DNA of 64,000 bases from Nitrospira tepida (GCF_947241125.1 NZ_OX365700.1:2512001-2576000); one strand, 5' to 3'; positions 1 through 9,571 are shown, numbered from the stretch's first letter. Numbers and translations are program-made. The notes: generated by a model from the sequence alone, not told the origin.

Positions 1-217
1 GGGAGGCCGCGCGGACTCGACTGCAGGCCTCAATGCCGTTCAACAGGGGCATCGAAATATCCACAATGGCGATGTCAGGTTGTAGATGCTGGGCTGCATC
101 AAGGAGCGCACGACCATCCTCCACCAACCCAACAACCTCGCAACTGTCTTCGAGCAACTTGACGAATCCGGCGAGGACGAGGGTATGGTCGTCAGCAAGG
201 AGCACTCGTGGTTTCAT
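1..217 (-). CDS. Response regulator, receiver domain (partial, NarL/LuxR type likely)
   Basis: The minus-strand reading frame starts at the ATG ending at 217 and runs off the left edge, so about 72 residues of the N-terminus are visible. It begins MKPRVLLADDHTLVLAGF, with the paired acidic residues (ADDH) of a CheY-like receiver, and carries QPDIAIVDISMPLLNG, where the Asp of IVDISMP is the expected phosphorylation site. The DDH start and the NarX-like kinase next door suggest a NarL/FixJ-type regulator, but the DNA-binding part is outside the window. Its ATG overlaps the stop of the kinase gene (ATGA), so the pair is probably translationally coupled and forms a two-component system. Confidence 0.9.
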   Translation of the reverse strand, partial: MKPRVLLADDHTLVLAGFVKLLEDSCEVVGLVEDGRALLDAAQHLQPDIAIVDISMPLLNGIEACSRVRAAS

Positions 218-1461
218 TGTCGAAACCTCACAGAAAGTGGGATCGTGATGAGAATCAGGGTGCCTCGTCCGGGCTGAGAATCCAGCTTGAACACCCCCTG
301 CACGGCTCGGACCCGTTCCTGCATATTCAGTATCCCCATGCCCCTGCGGCCTCGTTTCACATTGTGCACCTCGAACCCGCATCCGTGATCGCGGATCGAC
401 AACTCGAGTCTTTGTTCGTCCGCAGTCAACTCGATTTCGACCCGCGCGGACCTGGCATGTCTGGCGATATTCGACAGGCTCTCCTGGACGACGCGGTAAA
501 GACATGAACTCACGTCTTCCTGTAGGTCTTCCATAGGGTCCTGGCACACGAGGATCGTCTTGATGCCGGTTCGGGTCTGAAAATCATCGACTAGGCACTC
601 AAGCGCCGCGTTCAAGCCGAGGTCGTCCAGGACCGAAGGATGAAATTGGTAGGCCAGTCCCCGAATATCGTCGGAAAGCTGGGTCGTCCGAGAGAGCAAA
701 GACCGCAGGTTTTCTCGAATCGCAACCGGGATGCCTCGCTCATCCTGTTCCAAGGCCTGTAGATCCATCGCCAGCAATGCCAGCCGTTGGTTGATATCGT
801 CATGTAACTCATGCGAGATGCGGCGGCGCTCCTGTTCCTGGGCCGTCAACAGTTTCGCGGTAAGGTCCTGCAAGTCTTGTCGGCTTTGCTCCAAGGCCGC
901 CTGGCTCGCTTCCAGCGCCGCTTCATGAGAACGCAGAATACGCTCCGCTTCACGACGTTGGTGAATTTCCTCGATCAAGGTTTGATTCAGATTACAGAGA
1001 TCTTTGGTGCGCTCATGGACCCGTTGCTCCAGTTCGTCGTAGAGACGCTGGAGCGCAGATCCCGCTTTCTGGCGTTCCTGAATAGACCAGGCCGAGACGC
1101 AAATGACGATGAGTGCGAAAAGACGATTGTACACAGAGACCCATTCTGGCACACCCAGGAGTTCCGTGCTGAGCAGGAAGCCGGCGAGCAATAGCACTGT
1201 CGCATAGCTAGCGAGCACCATCGGAGCCCGGGGTGAGGGGATGAAAAAGGCAAATAACATTAGGAGGGCGTACAACGTACCGTTGCCCAAACTCAGGGGC
1301 AGAAGACTATCAACGATCAGTAGAAGGCCCCCCAAGACAAGGGCCAGTATCCACGGCAGGGGTGGAGCGAACAGTTCCGGTAAGGATTGTGCTTGTCCTG
1401 AATGAGTTGGAGTCACGCTTACTGGCTCATGAGGATTGCGATATGAAGCGAGGGAAGTCAT
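214..1461 (-). CDS. NarX/DegS-type sensor histidine kinase
   Basis: Membrane histidine kinase of about 415 residues that should phosphorylate the adjacent response regulator. After a short cytoplasmic start there are four hydrophobic segments (about residues 34-52, 60-78, 84-98, 113-127), then a long coiled coil (about 130-210), a HisKA_3 dimerisation motif (RRRISHELHDDINQRLALL, phospho-acceptor His near 220) and an HATPase domain with an N box (ESLSNIARHA) and G boxes (DHGCGFEV, GRRGMGILNM). No large periplasmic sensor domain is evident, so the signal may be sensed in the membrane or coiled coil. An upstream extension of the frame to 1563 would overlap the porin gene; I prefer the ATG at 1461. 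It lies downstream of the porin gene on the same strand. Confidence 0.9.
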   Translation of the reverse strand: MTSLASYRNPHEPVSVTPTHSGQAQSLPELFAPPLPWILALVLGGLLLIVDSLLPLSLGNGTLYALLMLFAFFIPSPRAPMVLASYATVLLLAGFLLSTELLGVPEWVSVYNRLFALIVICVSAWSIQERQKAGSALQRLYDELEQRVHERTKDLCNLNQTLIEEIHQRREAERILRSHEAALEASQAALEQSRQDLQDLTAKLLTAQEQERRRISHELHDDINQRLALLAMDLQALEQDERGIPVAIRENLRSLLSRTTQLSDDIRGLAYQFHPSVLDDLGLNAALECLVDDFQTRTGIKTILVCQDPMEDLQEDVSSCLYRVVQESLSNIARHARSARVEIELTADEQRLELSIRDHGCGFEVHNVKRGRRGMGILNMQERVRAVQGVFKLDSQPGRGTLILITIPLSVRFRQ

Positions 1462-1547
1462 TCTGGTGTGCGAGCCTCCGGACGGTGTCCTATCGGCTGT
1501 CACGCCACTCAGCCGGGACCGGATTCCCCTCCCAGGCCGTCCATCTC

Positions 1548-3140
1548 CTAGTTCCAAAACCACTGAGCCTGGAACCGGAGTTGCGAGGCGTCAAAATCGA
1601 TCTGGGACTGATTGGCTACCAGGGTGCTGTTCAATCCGTCCTTGATCATCCAATCAGCCACAAAGCGGAGATGCGTATCCGGCTCCCAGACCAATCCGAA
1701 ATTCAAGGTTCTCGATTGTCCATCCGGTGCTCCGTTAATTGATTTGAACCCACCATAGTATTCCCCCCAACGAACATACGGAGTGAGCATGCCCACGTCC
1801 GAATACCGCCAGGTATAGTTGGCTTGAATGTAGTACCCTAAGACTTGGGTTTCATCGACAAAGCCGGTCTGCTGGTTGCGTTGCGGACCGCGGCCGATCG
1901 TGAACTCGGCCATGATGCCCCAGGGTTGCGGCGGCGTCCAGATGTAGGCGTTGAACCGTTGGTCCTTGACGTCGCACCCCCCTTCTGCGGTTAACCGGTC
2001 GTGGCATCGGGCCGCGCTCGCGACATTCGGTTGGCTCACTCCTGGCACGGAGAAATAGCCGTAATAGCCATGGACGCCGGTTTCCAACAATCGGCCGTTT
2101 CGGAACTGAAACGGATAGGCGAGACGAGCCCCCACGTGCTTGTTCTTGTTCAGCTCCAGTCGACTGCGCCCCTGTCCGTTATAGACCATGATCCCGAACA
2201 TGCCGTAATCGCCAGGTCCATTATGATAGGCGGCGAGTTGTGCAAACCGCTCTTGGGCGGTCTTGGAACTGTAGTAATAGGCGATTCCCAAGTCTCTCTC
2301 GCCGGGAGCGCCGCTCTGGATGGACTCGTGCCGGTCGAGTTCTTGTCGATTGGTGCTCGATCGGTAGGTGTCGAATGAATTCGGAACGCGGTGGAGCCCG
2401 AACCGCAAGCGATGGACGCGGTCCTTTGTTAGATAGAAGTCCGCATAGTTATCGATCATCTCTTGATTGGAGAGGACCTGTTGGCTGCCCTCCAACGCGA
2501 ACTGTAGAAAAAATGCTATCCGTTCAGAGACCTGCCCTTGAAAGACCAACCGGAGCCGCCTGACATAAAATTCATTCCCCTGTTGATCGCCGAAACTATC
2601 CGTCAACGGGAGGTCGAACCGTCCGTCCGTGGCTCCGAGATTGTAGCGGAATTGCGTATAACCATTGATCCGAATCCGCTCATACCAGCGAGGATTTCCA
2701 GCAAATTGCATTTCTGCGGTTTGCTCGAAAATGCGGCGTTCTTCCTCCGCCTTGAGCCGGACCCAATCTTCTTGCGTCAAGATCCCCTTTTCGAGCAACA
2801 GATTCTCCAGGGTTGAGCTTTGAATCGCAAGCCGTTGTCCGGTCGCGGGGCGTTCATACTGACCAGTCACTTGAACCGGATCAGTCATCTGGATCGTTTC
2901 GGCGCTCGTCGTCGACTGCGCGACAACCGATCGGGGATCGGATGCCCCACGATCGCCCGACCGGACCGGTCCGATCAGCGAGGGGTCGCCTACCTGCTGC
3001 TGAATCAAGCCGGTCGCTGCTGCCAGACCAGGTACAAACGCCATACCGATCAGCAAGATCCAGATCCTGAATATGGGAACGATGATGTGCTCCTTCAGGA
3101 ACTGACGGATACTGCCTGACCACCTTCGCTCGTTCTTCAC
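1548..3140 (-). CDS. Outer-membrane porin, OprO/OprP-like (Porin_O_P family)
   Basis: Predicted 530-residue outer-membrane channel. It has an N-terminal hydrophobic export segment (about residues 20-42), a low-complexity linker, a short helical stretch (GILTQEDWVRLKAEEERR) typical of this family just before the barrel, and then barrel-like strands starting at RIRINGYTQFRYN and ending in an aromatic residue close to the terminus (QAQWFWN). The family includes phosphate- and polyphosphate-selective porins, but substrate cannot be read from the sequence. The GTG start at 3140 is chosen because AGGAGGGGCGA lies directly before it. It is followed by the kinase-regulator pair on the same strand, which may regulate it or be co-transcribed with it. 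Confidence 0.82.
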   Translation of the reverse strand: MKNERRWSGSIRQFLKEHIIVPIFRIWILLIGMAFVPGLAAATGLIQQQVGDPSLIGPVRSGDRGASDPRSVVAQSTTSAETIQMTDPVQVTGQYERPATGQRLAIQSSTLENLLLEKGILTQEDWVRLKAEEERRIFEQTAEMQFAGNPRWYERIRINGYTQFRYNLGATDGRFDLPLTDSFGDQQGNEFYVRRLRLVFQGQVSERIAFFLQFALEGSQQVLSNQEMIDNYADFYLTKDRVHRLRFGLHRVPNSFDTYRSSTNRQELDRHESIQSGAPGERDLGIAYYYSSKTAQERFAQLAAYHNGPGDYGMFGIMVYNGQGRSRLELNKNKHVGARLAYPFQFRNGRLLETGVHGYYGYFSVPGVSQPNVASAARCHDRLTAEGGCDVKDQRFNAYIWTPPQPWGIMAEFTIGRGPQRNQQTGFVDETQVLGYYIQANYTWRYSDVGMLTPYVRWGEYYGGFKSINGAPDGQSRTLNFGLVWEPDTHLRFVADWMIKDGLNSTLVANQSQIDFDASQLRFQAQWFWN

Positions 3141-3442
3141 TCGCCCCTCCTTTTTTGTAAGGTACGATCAATGCTCGGGTATGGTGCAATGACAATCGGG
3201 TAATTTATTCGTCAGGTACACGTAGGATTGACATGGCGCACCTCGTATACTTTCACGCCGTGTCGTACAATTCATGACAGTGTAAATTCCGTGTTAATTG
3301 TGCAGGAATCCAAAGCTCCGCCCGAGGCGGCTCTAGTAGGAGGGTCGGGCCGAGTCAGAATTTACTGACACGTAATTCCCGCATTACTGTTTGGCAACGC
3401 TTCCAACATACGCTCGCGGCGGTTTCTTCAGAGGAGGGTGCC
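3141..3442. other. Divergent intergenic region between porin and OmpR-like regulator
   Basis: These 302 bases separate two divergently transcribed genes and must hold both promoters. I see several AT-rich patches and a TGACAG at 3275-3280 with an imperfect inverted partner, but no convincing sigma-70 promoter: the one TTGACA (3228-3233) and TATACT (3246-3251) are only 12 bases apart. No RNA gene or further reading frame is supported. Confidence 0.5.
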
Positions 3443-4141
3443 ATGGCAAACGGGCCGTTAGCAATCTTGGCGGTTACGAGCGACGAGACCGTCTCCCGAT
3501 CGCTCGACAAGTGCCTTTCCAGCAACGGCTATATCTGTGTCCTGGCGCGCAGTGCCGATGAAGGGATCGCCAAGTATCGACAATCTTCACCGGCTCTTGT
3601 TCTGATCGATCGCCGACAGCCATCGCTGGCGGCCTTGCTGCAGGCAGCCGCCAAGGAGTGCATCCCGGTCGTGTCGCTCCAGCCGCCCGGCCAACCTTGT
3701 GGAGAAGAGGAATGCGCTGAAGACCTGCAGACAGGCGTCGATCAGGTGCTCTGCACGGACAGTTATCGGGAAGTCGTGGCGCGGATTAGAGCGCTCCTGA
3801 GACGGACTCGAGCTTCGTCAACCCGCGGCCAGCGCTTTGAGATCTGCGGACTTTGTCTGGATGTGGAGCGACATGAGGTGAGCGTCAACGGACGCGAGGT
3901 CGAGCTGACGCCGAAGGAGTTTCAGATTCTCTCTCACCTGATGCAGCACCCCGCGCGGGTCTTTACCAGGCAGGAACTGTTGAATCGGGTGTGGGGAGAG
4001 GATTGGGCGCTGGAAGAGCATACGCTCGACGTGCACATCTATTCGCTGCGGCAGAAGATTGAAACCGACGCGGCCAACCCGGCCTACGTCGTGACCGTGC
4101 GCGGCGTCGGATACAAGCTCCAGTCGGATAGGATCTCGTGA
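3443..4141 (+). CDS. OmpR/PhoB-family response regulator with degenerate receiver
   Basis: 232-residue DNA-binding regulator. The C-terminal half is a clear winged helix of the OmpR/PhoB type (LTPKEFQILSHLMQHPARVF, then HTLDVHIYSLRQKIE and VRGVGYKL). The N-terminal half is receiver-like but weakened: the acidic pair is reduced to SDE, a possible phospho-acceptor Asp remains in LVLIDRRQPS, and the conserved Lys near the end (usually in a TKPF-like motif) is replaced in VLCTDSYREVVARIRALLRR. It may thus respond to something other than normal phosphorylation. The start follows GAGGAGGGTGCC. It is divergent from the porin operon and converges on the CBS gene 15 bases away. No partner kinase is adjacent. 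Confidence 0.9.
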   Translation: MANGPLAILAVTSDETVSRSLDKCLSSNGYICVLARSADEGIAKYRQSSPALVLIDRRQPSLAALLQAAAKECIPVVSLQPPGQPCGEEECAEDLQTGVDQVLCTDSYREVVARIRALLRRTRASSTRGQRFEICGLCLDVERHEVSVNGREVELTPKEFQILSHLMQHPARVFTRQELLNRVWGEDWALEEHTLDVHIYSLRQKIETDAANPAYVVTVRGVGYKLQSDRIS

Positions 4142-4156
4142 GCGGCGACGGTTCTG

Positions 4157-4540
4157 CTAGAACTCGTCGATCGAGACCGGATGCAACAGATCCCGCACCG
4201 AGACCATCCCGACAATTTTTCCGCTTTGGGTCACCGCCAGGTGGCGGGTCTGATTCTGCTGCATCAAATCCGCCGCCTCGGTGATCGGGCGCCGTTCGTC
4301 GATTCCGATGATCGGGCTGCTCATGATGTCCTCCACCGCAATGGCGGCCAGAGGTCGTTCTTCCACAATCGCCTTCCTGATGATATCCGGCTCGGTCACG
4401 ATCCCGATCAATTGGTCCCGAGATCGTACCAGGACGCTGCCGATGCGCCGGTGGCGCATGACCTTCGCCGCCTCGATCACCGATGTCCCCCGATCGACCG
4501 TCACCGGCTCCGCCGTCATGAGTTGCCCGACTCTGACCAT
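4157..4540 (-). CDS. Tandem CBS-domain protein
   Basis: 127-residue stand-alone CBS pair, a module that usually binds adenine nucleotides and regulates a partner. Each repeat shows the expected pattern: residues about 8-58 (MTAEPVTVDRGTSVIEAA ... IGSVLVRSRDQLIGIVTE) and about 71-122 (DIMSSPIIGIDERRPITEAA ... HLAVTQSGKIVGMVSVRDLL). The whole protein is filled by the two domains, so it has no effector domain of its own. Its start is preceded by AAGGAGGAATCAG. It is the last of three minus-strand genes with the small membrane protein and the Pal-like lipoprotein, although the gaps leave co-transcription uncertain. Confidence 0.92.
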   Translation of the reverse strand: MVRVGQLMTAEPVTVDRGTSVIEAAKVMRHRRIGSVLVRSRDQLIGIVTEPDIIRKAIVEERPLAAIAVEDIMSSPIIGIDERRPITEAADLMQQNQTRHLAVTQSGKIVGMVSVRDLLHPVSIDEF

Positions 4541-4616
4541 CTGATTCCTCCTTGGTTATGTGTGTTTGCCCGTTTCTGCGATACGACTCTTACAGATTGC
4601 CGAACCGGGACCGACT

Positions 4617-4796
4617 CTATGCTTGCTTCAGGAGCACGATCAACGGTTCGATGCTCCTCCCCGAACGTTTGATCCTCAAGAGAGGGTAGAGGAGTTTGGT
4701 CCGCATCCCCCGCAAGGTCTGAATCGCCAAGATGATCGGGGAGCAGGCGGCCAGTCCAAGTCCCAGGATGATGAATGTGTGGAAGGTGTCCGGCAT
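4617..4796 (-). CDS. Small single-span membrane protein (59 aa), unknown function
   Basis: A 59-codon minus-strand gene that is easy to miss. It begins MPDTFHTFIILGLGLAACSP, with a strong ribosome site (AGGAGGCGAG) directly before the ATG, a hydrophobic stretch at about residues 6-27, and a basic C-terminal tail (RMRTKLL-like, then RIKRSGRSIEPL). The layout fits one membrane span with the basic tail in the cytoplasm. It lies between the Pal-like lipoprotein and the CBS gene on the same strand. I do not recognise a family. The good ribosome site and hydrophobic-then-basic pattern support a real gene. Confidence 0.65.
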   Translation of the reverse strand: MPDTFHTFIILGLGLAACSPIILAIQTLRGMRTKLLYPLLRIKRSGRSIEPLIVLLKQA

Positions 4797-4966
4797 CTCG
4801 CCTCCTTTTCTGGGAACGATACCAGACGGTCGGCTCCAAGCCGGTTAACGGGTTGTCAGATTCTTGTAAAATTTCTGGAAGGCCAATGGTGTGCGGGAGC
4901 AGTGAAAGAGGGTCGCGGAGATCCCGCTTAAACATACTCCCGGGGACCTCCAGACGGGAGCAGGCC

Positions 4967-5539
4967 TTACTTGACCGTGAAGCGCACGCTGCGGTTTTTC
5001 TGCCAGCACTCGGGTGTGTGCTCGAAGCAGAGGGGGCGGTCTTTGCCGTAGGTCACAACCGATAAGATGGAAGGAGGAAATCCCAGATTTTCCAAGTAAC
5101 GCTTGACCGTCTTGGCACGCCGTTCGCCTAACACCATATTATAGGCCGCGGTCCCGATTTCATCCGCGCGGCCCTCCAACACGATCTGGGAGACGGTGTC
5201 CTTGCTCAAGTTTTGGGCGTTGGTCTCGACAATCGCCACCGCGTCCATTCGCAGGCCATAGCGGTCAAAATCAAAGGGCACATCGAGCAGGTAGGCTTTG
5301 GTCGGTTCAGACGGTTCAGGCGGAAGCGGCTCGGCTTCCTGCGCCTGCTCAAGCGGCACTTCCTTCAAGGCCGGTTCGGCCACTTGCTCCGCCCGCATGG
5401 CATCCTGCTCTGCGGCCGCCGGTTCAGTCGCTTTCTCCTGTCCGACTGCGGAGCCGGATCTGGTCGCACAGCCGCTCGATATCACCATCACCAACAGGCT
5501 GGAGAGCAGAAACCACCGGTGCTGGCGCTCGATCTTCAT
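4967..5539 (-). CDS. OmpA/Pal-like peptidoglycan-associated lipoprotein
   Basis: 190-residue lipoprotein predicted to tether the outer membrane to peptidoglycan. The start at 5539 is chosen because GGAGGACCG precedes it and it opens a proper lipoprotein signal ending in VISSGC (lipobox). A Pro/Glu/Ala-rich linker follows (about residues 30-85), then an OmpA-like domain with FDFDRYGLR and the peptidoglycan-binding signature EGRADEIGTAAYNMVLGERR. No tol genes are adjacent, so it may not be the main Pal. A conserved repeat copy sits just before its ribosome site (see the repeat at 5549). Confidence 0.88.
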   Translation of the reverse strand: MKIERQHRWFLLSSLLVMVISSGCATRSGSAVGQEKATEPAAAEQDAMRAEQVAEPALKEVPLEQAQEAEPLPPEPSEPTKAYLLDVPFDFDRYGLRMDAVAIVETNAQNLSKDTVSQIVLEGRADEIGTAAYNMVLGERRAKTVKRYLENLGFPPSILSVVTYGKDRPLCFEHTPECWQKNRSVRFTVK

Positions 5540-5548
5540 CGGTCCTCC

Positions 5549-5643
5549 ATACCAACCTTCGGTTGAACCGGCGCCTCTTCTTCGTTGTATCGCATATGAC
5601 GGCGCCGGAGAGACACCTCCAGTGACTCTTCGCATTCCATACA
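5549..5643. repeat. Degenerate direct repeat, copy 1 (leader of the Pal-like gene)
   Basis: The first 28 bases (5549-5576) match 5732-5760 almost perfectly, including the palindrome CGGTTGAACCG. A weaker match continues through GCCGGAGAGACACCTCC. It ends only ten bases before the start codon of the Pal-like lipoprotein, read on the minus strand, so it belongs to that gene's leader. Function unknown. Confidence 0.6.
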
Positions 5644-5731
5644 TAACAAGCTTGAGCCACAGGCTCTTCATAACTTCTCAGGAATCTACCGCCAGGAGGG
5701 GACACCTTTAGTTATTTCATCGTACTATTTT

Positions 5732-5813
5732 ATACCTACCTTCGGTTTAACCGGCTGCCTTCAGGTTGTTCTCGGTAGCCGGAGACAACTCCTCAAGGGA
5801 TTCGTGGCACTTA
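5732..5813. repeat. Degenerate direct repeat, copy 2
   Basis: Second copy of the element at 5549-5643. It carries ATACCTACCTTCGGTTTAAC (start of the match) and later GCCGGAGACAACTCC. The core palindrome is CGGTTTAACCG. It lies in the space between the Pal-like gene and the end of the DUF255 fusion gene. Apart from these two repeats I see nothing else in 5540-5851. Confidence 0.6.
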
Positions 5814-5851
5814 CCCTTCGCCTGAGATGACGAAGCGCCATGATATCCGAG

Positions 5852-8800
5852 TCACGACCACTGAATTCGCCGGGCTGCTTCATAAATGGGGCGAACGTTC
5901 GGGAGCATCGTCCCTCGGAGCATACCGAACGAGTCTTCCACGTAACCCTGTGTGCGCATCCCGTTCAACACCGAGGTCACGCCGGCGGTGCTCATGACGA
6001 CCAGCAGGGCCTTCTGCGAGAGCGGGACCTGAGCCATGGAAGGAGGCAGGAAGGGCGTGATGGTGGCGCTGATGCGTTCAACCCGAAGCCGGCTTCGTTC
6101 TGCGGCCTCTCCTTTGAGGCTCTTCAGCAGGCGCAGCAGCTCCGGCTGGTAGCCATCCCTCCAGACTTCCCATTGCTCGGCCAGCTTTCCGGTCAGGATT
6201 TGATTGAGCGCGCGCACGACCTGGTTCAGGTGCGGCGCGATCATATGGTGCTCGACCTGCTCCCAATGTTCCAGCCCGTCCAGATGTGGTCGAATCTTCG
6301 CCAATTCCTGCGACCAAGTAAAGTATTCTTTTGGATCCAACCCCTGTCCTGCATGGGGCACATGTGGAGCCAGTTCGCGCAGATAGGTCGCCTCCAGCGC
6401 GGCGACCTTGTCTCGTTGGGCTGCAAAGTCGATCGATTCCGATTCAACCGACACCTGTGCCAACCGGACAATGCCGCCCTTGGATTCCGGTCTGGCCGGC
6501 ATGGCGTTCAACGGCCGATTGGCCAGGACCGCGATGCCCTTGACGGTTGCATGGTCCAAGACCGTTTGTTCGTTATTAAGCCCTGTATTGGGCAACAACA
6601 CAGCCCCGGATTCGAATAGATTCAACGGACATTGCAAGACTTGAAAATGAGCCGAGGCCTGGCCCGCCTCGCGGGCCGCCGTTTCCGCGATTTCCAGCAT
6701 GCGAGACAGCGAGGTTGTCTCAGGGCTCTCGGCAGGCCCGATGACCGTATTGGAGGACACGCCATAATATCGGATGCGGCCCTGTCGGACCTGCTCCTCG
6801 AGGTACTGGAAGGCCTGGCCGAGGCGGCGGTCGAATTCACGGCGCGTCTCGTCGAGCGGCCGCCCCTGATGTTGCGCGTCCAACAGGAAATATTCCGGAT
6901 TGTGAAGCAGGCAGACATCAACCGTCGCCAGCCCCAAACGATCCAAGGAAGACGCCAACTGATCCGCTAGGAACTCCGGATGCAGGCAATGCCAGATGCC
7001 GTCGCCGTACTTCACCATCTCAGGATAGGGCCGTCCCATCCGCTCCCGCTCTTCTGCCTGTTTGAGATTGTGCCCCTGGACATACCCGATCTTCGTCACA
7101 ACGATGATCTCGTCGCGATTGATCTCTCCCTTGCGCTGAAGCTCGGCCAACGTGAGGCCGACCAGCCGTTCGCTGTCGCCGTCTGCGTAGTTGGTCGAGG
7201 TATCGATCAGGTTACAGCCCTTTCGGAGCGCCAGCGCAAGCGCGGAGCCGAACTCGGGATCGCTCGTATCGATCCGATAGCAGCCGAAGCCCAGACGGCT
7301 GGTCGTGAGGCCTGTGGAACCGAACGAGGTATAGGCGCTGCCGGAGAGGGACGGATCGGCGCCGAGCTTTCGGGCCGCGTAGCCGGCTGTTCCTCCGGGA
7401 GTGGCATGGCCGACCAGCCTGGTACCGGACAGGGAGCGAGGAGTCTGAGAATCAGGCGGGGAGGTCGGCCCGCCATCCAAGGCCGATTCGACCGAAGCAG
7501 GATCGGTCAGCGGCGCCTGGCAGGCAAAATTGCGACAGATGTACAAGGCCGCCCGGTGGCCGACCAACGACTTACCCGATAACAGGGGGTGCTCCACCGG
7601 CTCACCCGAAGGATCACCCTGGGCGAGGATGCGATGGGGCAAATAGGGCCGGTTCATTGCCGCGCGGAGCGCCTCGAAGCCCGGTTCATTCGGTCGGCCG
7701 ATCAACGCCAGCTCGACCGGCCCTTCTAGTAAGAACTCGGCGACGATCAAGCTCTTCGCGAAGGCGCGAGGATAGCGAGCAATGGATCGGCCGTAGACAC
7801 GAATGGCATTGGTCGCCAACTCCCGCCAATCGTCCCGGCCGTAGTGAAAGGACAGCCGCGCCAGCACGGAGGCCGCCACGGCGTTGGCGCTGGGCGTGGC
7901 GCCGTCGGGCCCTTCTCGGCTGCGCCACAACAACGCTTCATGCTGCCGCCCGGTGGTATAGAACCCGCCCCGCTCCTCGTCCCGAAAATCTTCCACAATC
8001 CGTTCAGCGAGACGGACGGCTGCCTTCAGGTACGGCTCCGGCGCGCCCGCCTCGTAGAGATCGATCAAGCCCTCGGCCAGGCAGGCGTAATCTTCCAGGC
8101 AGGCTTCATGTTGCGGGCGCCCGAGCCGGTACGTGCGAAAGAGCCGTCCGTCCGGCTTGACCATGGTCCGTAGCAGAAAGTCCGCGGCCTTGACGGCGGC
8201 CGACAGATATCGTGGCTCACGAAGCACGCGGGCCCCCTCCGCCATCGCGCTGATCATGAGGCCGTTCCAGGCCACGATGATCTTGTCGTCCAAGCCGGGA
8301 GGAACGCGCTTCTGTCTCGCCTCATAGACCAGCCGCCGCGACCGGTCGAGGCTGGCCTCCAGCTCCAGGGCCGTGATCCCGCATTCCCGCGCCACCTCCT
8401 CGATCGACCTCGACGTATGGGGGATATTCCGGATTCCCTGTGATTCGCCGTGCCCGGCCGGCTCCACCCAGTTCCCTTTTTCAGAGATGTCGTAATAGGC
8501 GCAGAAGCGCGCGGCTTCCGTGTCGTCGCCGATGGCTTGGCGAATCTCCTCCGGCGTCCAGACAAAAAACTTGCCTTCGACTCCCTCGGAATCCGCATCC
8601 GTCGCCGAATAGTAGGCTCCCTCCGGTCCGGTCATCTCCCGCAGGATGTACTCCAAGGTTTCGGTCGCCACACGGCGATACCGAGCCTCTTGCGAAATTT
8701 GATAGGCCTCCACATAGACCTTGGCCAGCAACGCGTTGTCGTACAGCATTTTTTCGAAGTGCGGCACCAGCCACTTGGCATCGGTGGAATACCGCGCAAA

Positions 8801-9571
8801 GCCTCCGCCGACATGATCGTAGATCCCTCCCGTCGCCATGCTGTCGAGCGTGCGGCAGACCATATCCAGGATCTTCCGGTTTCTTGTTCGATGGAATTGC
8901 CGCAGCAGGAACGACAGGCCGGTGGCAGGAGGGAACTTGGGCGCTCCGCCGAACCCCCCGTATCGCGCATCGAACTCCTCCTCGTACTGGCGGACGGCAG
9001 CATCGAACTCCGCATCGCCGATCGAGACGGGGGCCGGGAGTTGGACCTCCTGCCTCAGGCGGCCGGTCATGTGGCCGGCCTGTTCCCGCAGGCCCTGGCG
9101 GTCCTTCACCCAAAACTCGGCGATCTTTTTCAATAACGTCCCGAAGCCCGGACGGCCCCACCGGTCGGTCGGAGGAAAGTAGGTCCCGGCAAAGAAGGGT
9201 TGTTGCTCCGGGGTCAGAAAGACGGTCATGGGCCAGCCGCCCTGGCCCTGATTCATGGCCACCGTCGCCTGCATGTAGATTTCATCAAGATCCGGGCGTT
9301 CCTCGCGATCGACCTTGATACAGACGAAGTGCTCGTTCATGAGCCGGGCGATCTCGTCGTTCTCGAACGATTCCCGCTCCATGACATGGCACCAATGGCA
9401 GGAGGAGTACCCGATGGACAGCAGGATCGGCCGATCGAGCCGCCTCGCCCGCTCCAGGGCTTCCGGTCCCCAGGGATACCAATCCACCGGATTGTAGGCA
9501 TGCTGCAGCAGGTACGGACTGGTCTCGTTGATGAGACGGTTGGAACGACGGGTTTCGGTTGTCTGTGTCAT
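5852..9571 (-). CDS. DUF255/YyaL-type thioredoxin-fold protein fused to an aldo/keto reductase
   Basis: Exceptionally long, 1239 residues. Residues about 1-700 match the YyaL/SSP411 family: an N-terminal thioredoxin-like domain ([20 protein letters not shown], then [10 protein letters not shown] with a CxxC pair) followed by an (alpha/alpha)6-barrel region like the N-acylglucosamine 2-epimerase fold. From about residue 790 a complete aldo/keto reductase-like domain follows ([45 protein letters not shown]), plus a C-terminal helical extension. The two parts are in one uninterrupted frame joined by a Gly/Pro/Ser-rich linker. This suggests a coupled redox or carbohydrate activity, but no substrate can be assigned. 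The ATG start opens the family's normal N-terminus. Confidence 0.88.
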   Translation of the reverse strand: MTQTTETRRSNRLINETSPYLLQHAYNPVDWYPWGPEALERARRLDRPILLSIGYSSCHWCHVMERESFENDEIARLMNEHFVCIKVDREERPDLDEIYMQATVAMNQGQGGWPMTVFLTPEQQPFFAGTYFPPTDRWGRPGFGTLLKKIAEFWVKDRQGLREQAGHMTGRLRQEVQLPAPVSIGDAEFDAAVRQYEEEFDARYGGFGGAPKFPPATGLSFLLRQFHRTRNRKILDMVCRTLDSMATGGIYDHVGGGFARYSTDAKWLVPHFEKMLYDNALLAKVYVEAYQISQEARYRRVATETLEYILREMTGPEGAYYSATDADSEGVEGKFFVWTPEEIRQAIGDDTEAARFCAYYDISEKGNWVEPAGHGESQGIRNIPHTSRSIEEVARECGITALELEASLDRSRRLVYEARQKRVPPGLDDKIIVAWNGLMISAMAEGARVLREPRYLSAAVKAADFLLRTMVKPDGRLFRTYRLGRPQHEACLEDYACLAEGLIDLYEAGAPEPYLKAAVRLAERIVEDFRDEERGGFYTTGRQHEALLWRSREGPDGATPSANAVAASVLARLSFHYGRDDWRELATNAIRVYGRSIARYPRAFAKSLIVAEFLLEGPVELALIGRPNEPGFEALRAAMNRPYLPHRILAQGDPSGEPVEHPLLSGKSLVGHRAALYICRNFACQAPLTDPASVESALDGGPTSPPDSQTPRSLSGTRLVGHATPGGTAGYAARKLGADPSLSGSAYTSFGSTGLTTSRLGFGCYRIDTSDPEFGSALALALRKGCNLIDTSTNYADGDSERLVGLTLAELQRKGEINRDEIIVVTKIGYVQGHNLKQAEERERMGRPYPEMVKYGDGIWHCLHPEFLADQLASSLDRLGLATVDVCLLHNPEYFLLDAQHQGRPLDETRREFDRRLGQAFQYLEEQVRQGRIRYYGVSSNTVIGPAESPETTSLSRMLEIAETAAREAGQASAHFQVLQCPLNLFESGAVLLPNTGLNNEQTVLDHATVKGIAVLANRPLNAMPARPESKGGIVRLAQVSVESESIDFAAQRDKVAALEATYLRELAPHVPHAGQGLDPKEYFTWSQELAKIRPHLDGLEHWEQVEHHMIAPHLNQVVRALNQILTGKLAEQWEVWRDGYQPELLRLLKSLKGEAAERSRLRVERISATITPFLPPSMAQVPLSQKALLVVMSTAGVTSVLNGMRTQGYVEDSFGMLRGTMLPNVRPIYEAARRIQWS

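Noticed and set aside
3228-3251. TTGACA ... TATACT as a promoter for the OmpR-like regulator
   Set aside because: The spacer is only 12 bases, too short for sigma-70.
3259-3293. Pho box upstream of the OprO/P-like porin
   Set aside because: CTGTCATGAAT is present on the minus strand but the second direct repeat does not match at the required 11-base spacing.
4516-4935. 139-codon minus-strand frame between the CBS and Pal-like genes
   Set aside because: It overlaps the CBS start and the better 59-codon membrane protein in another frame, and has no ribosome site or family features.
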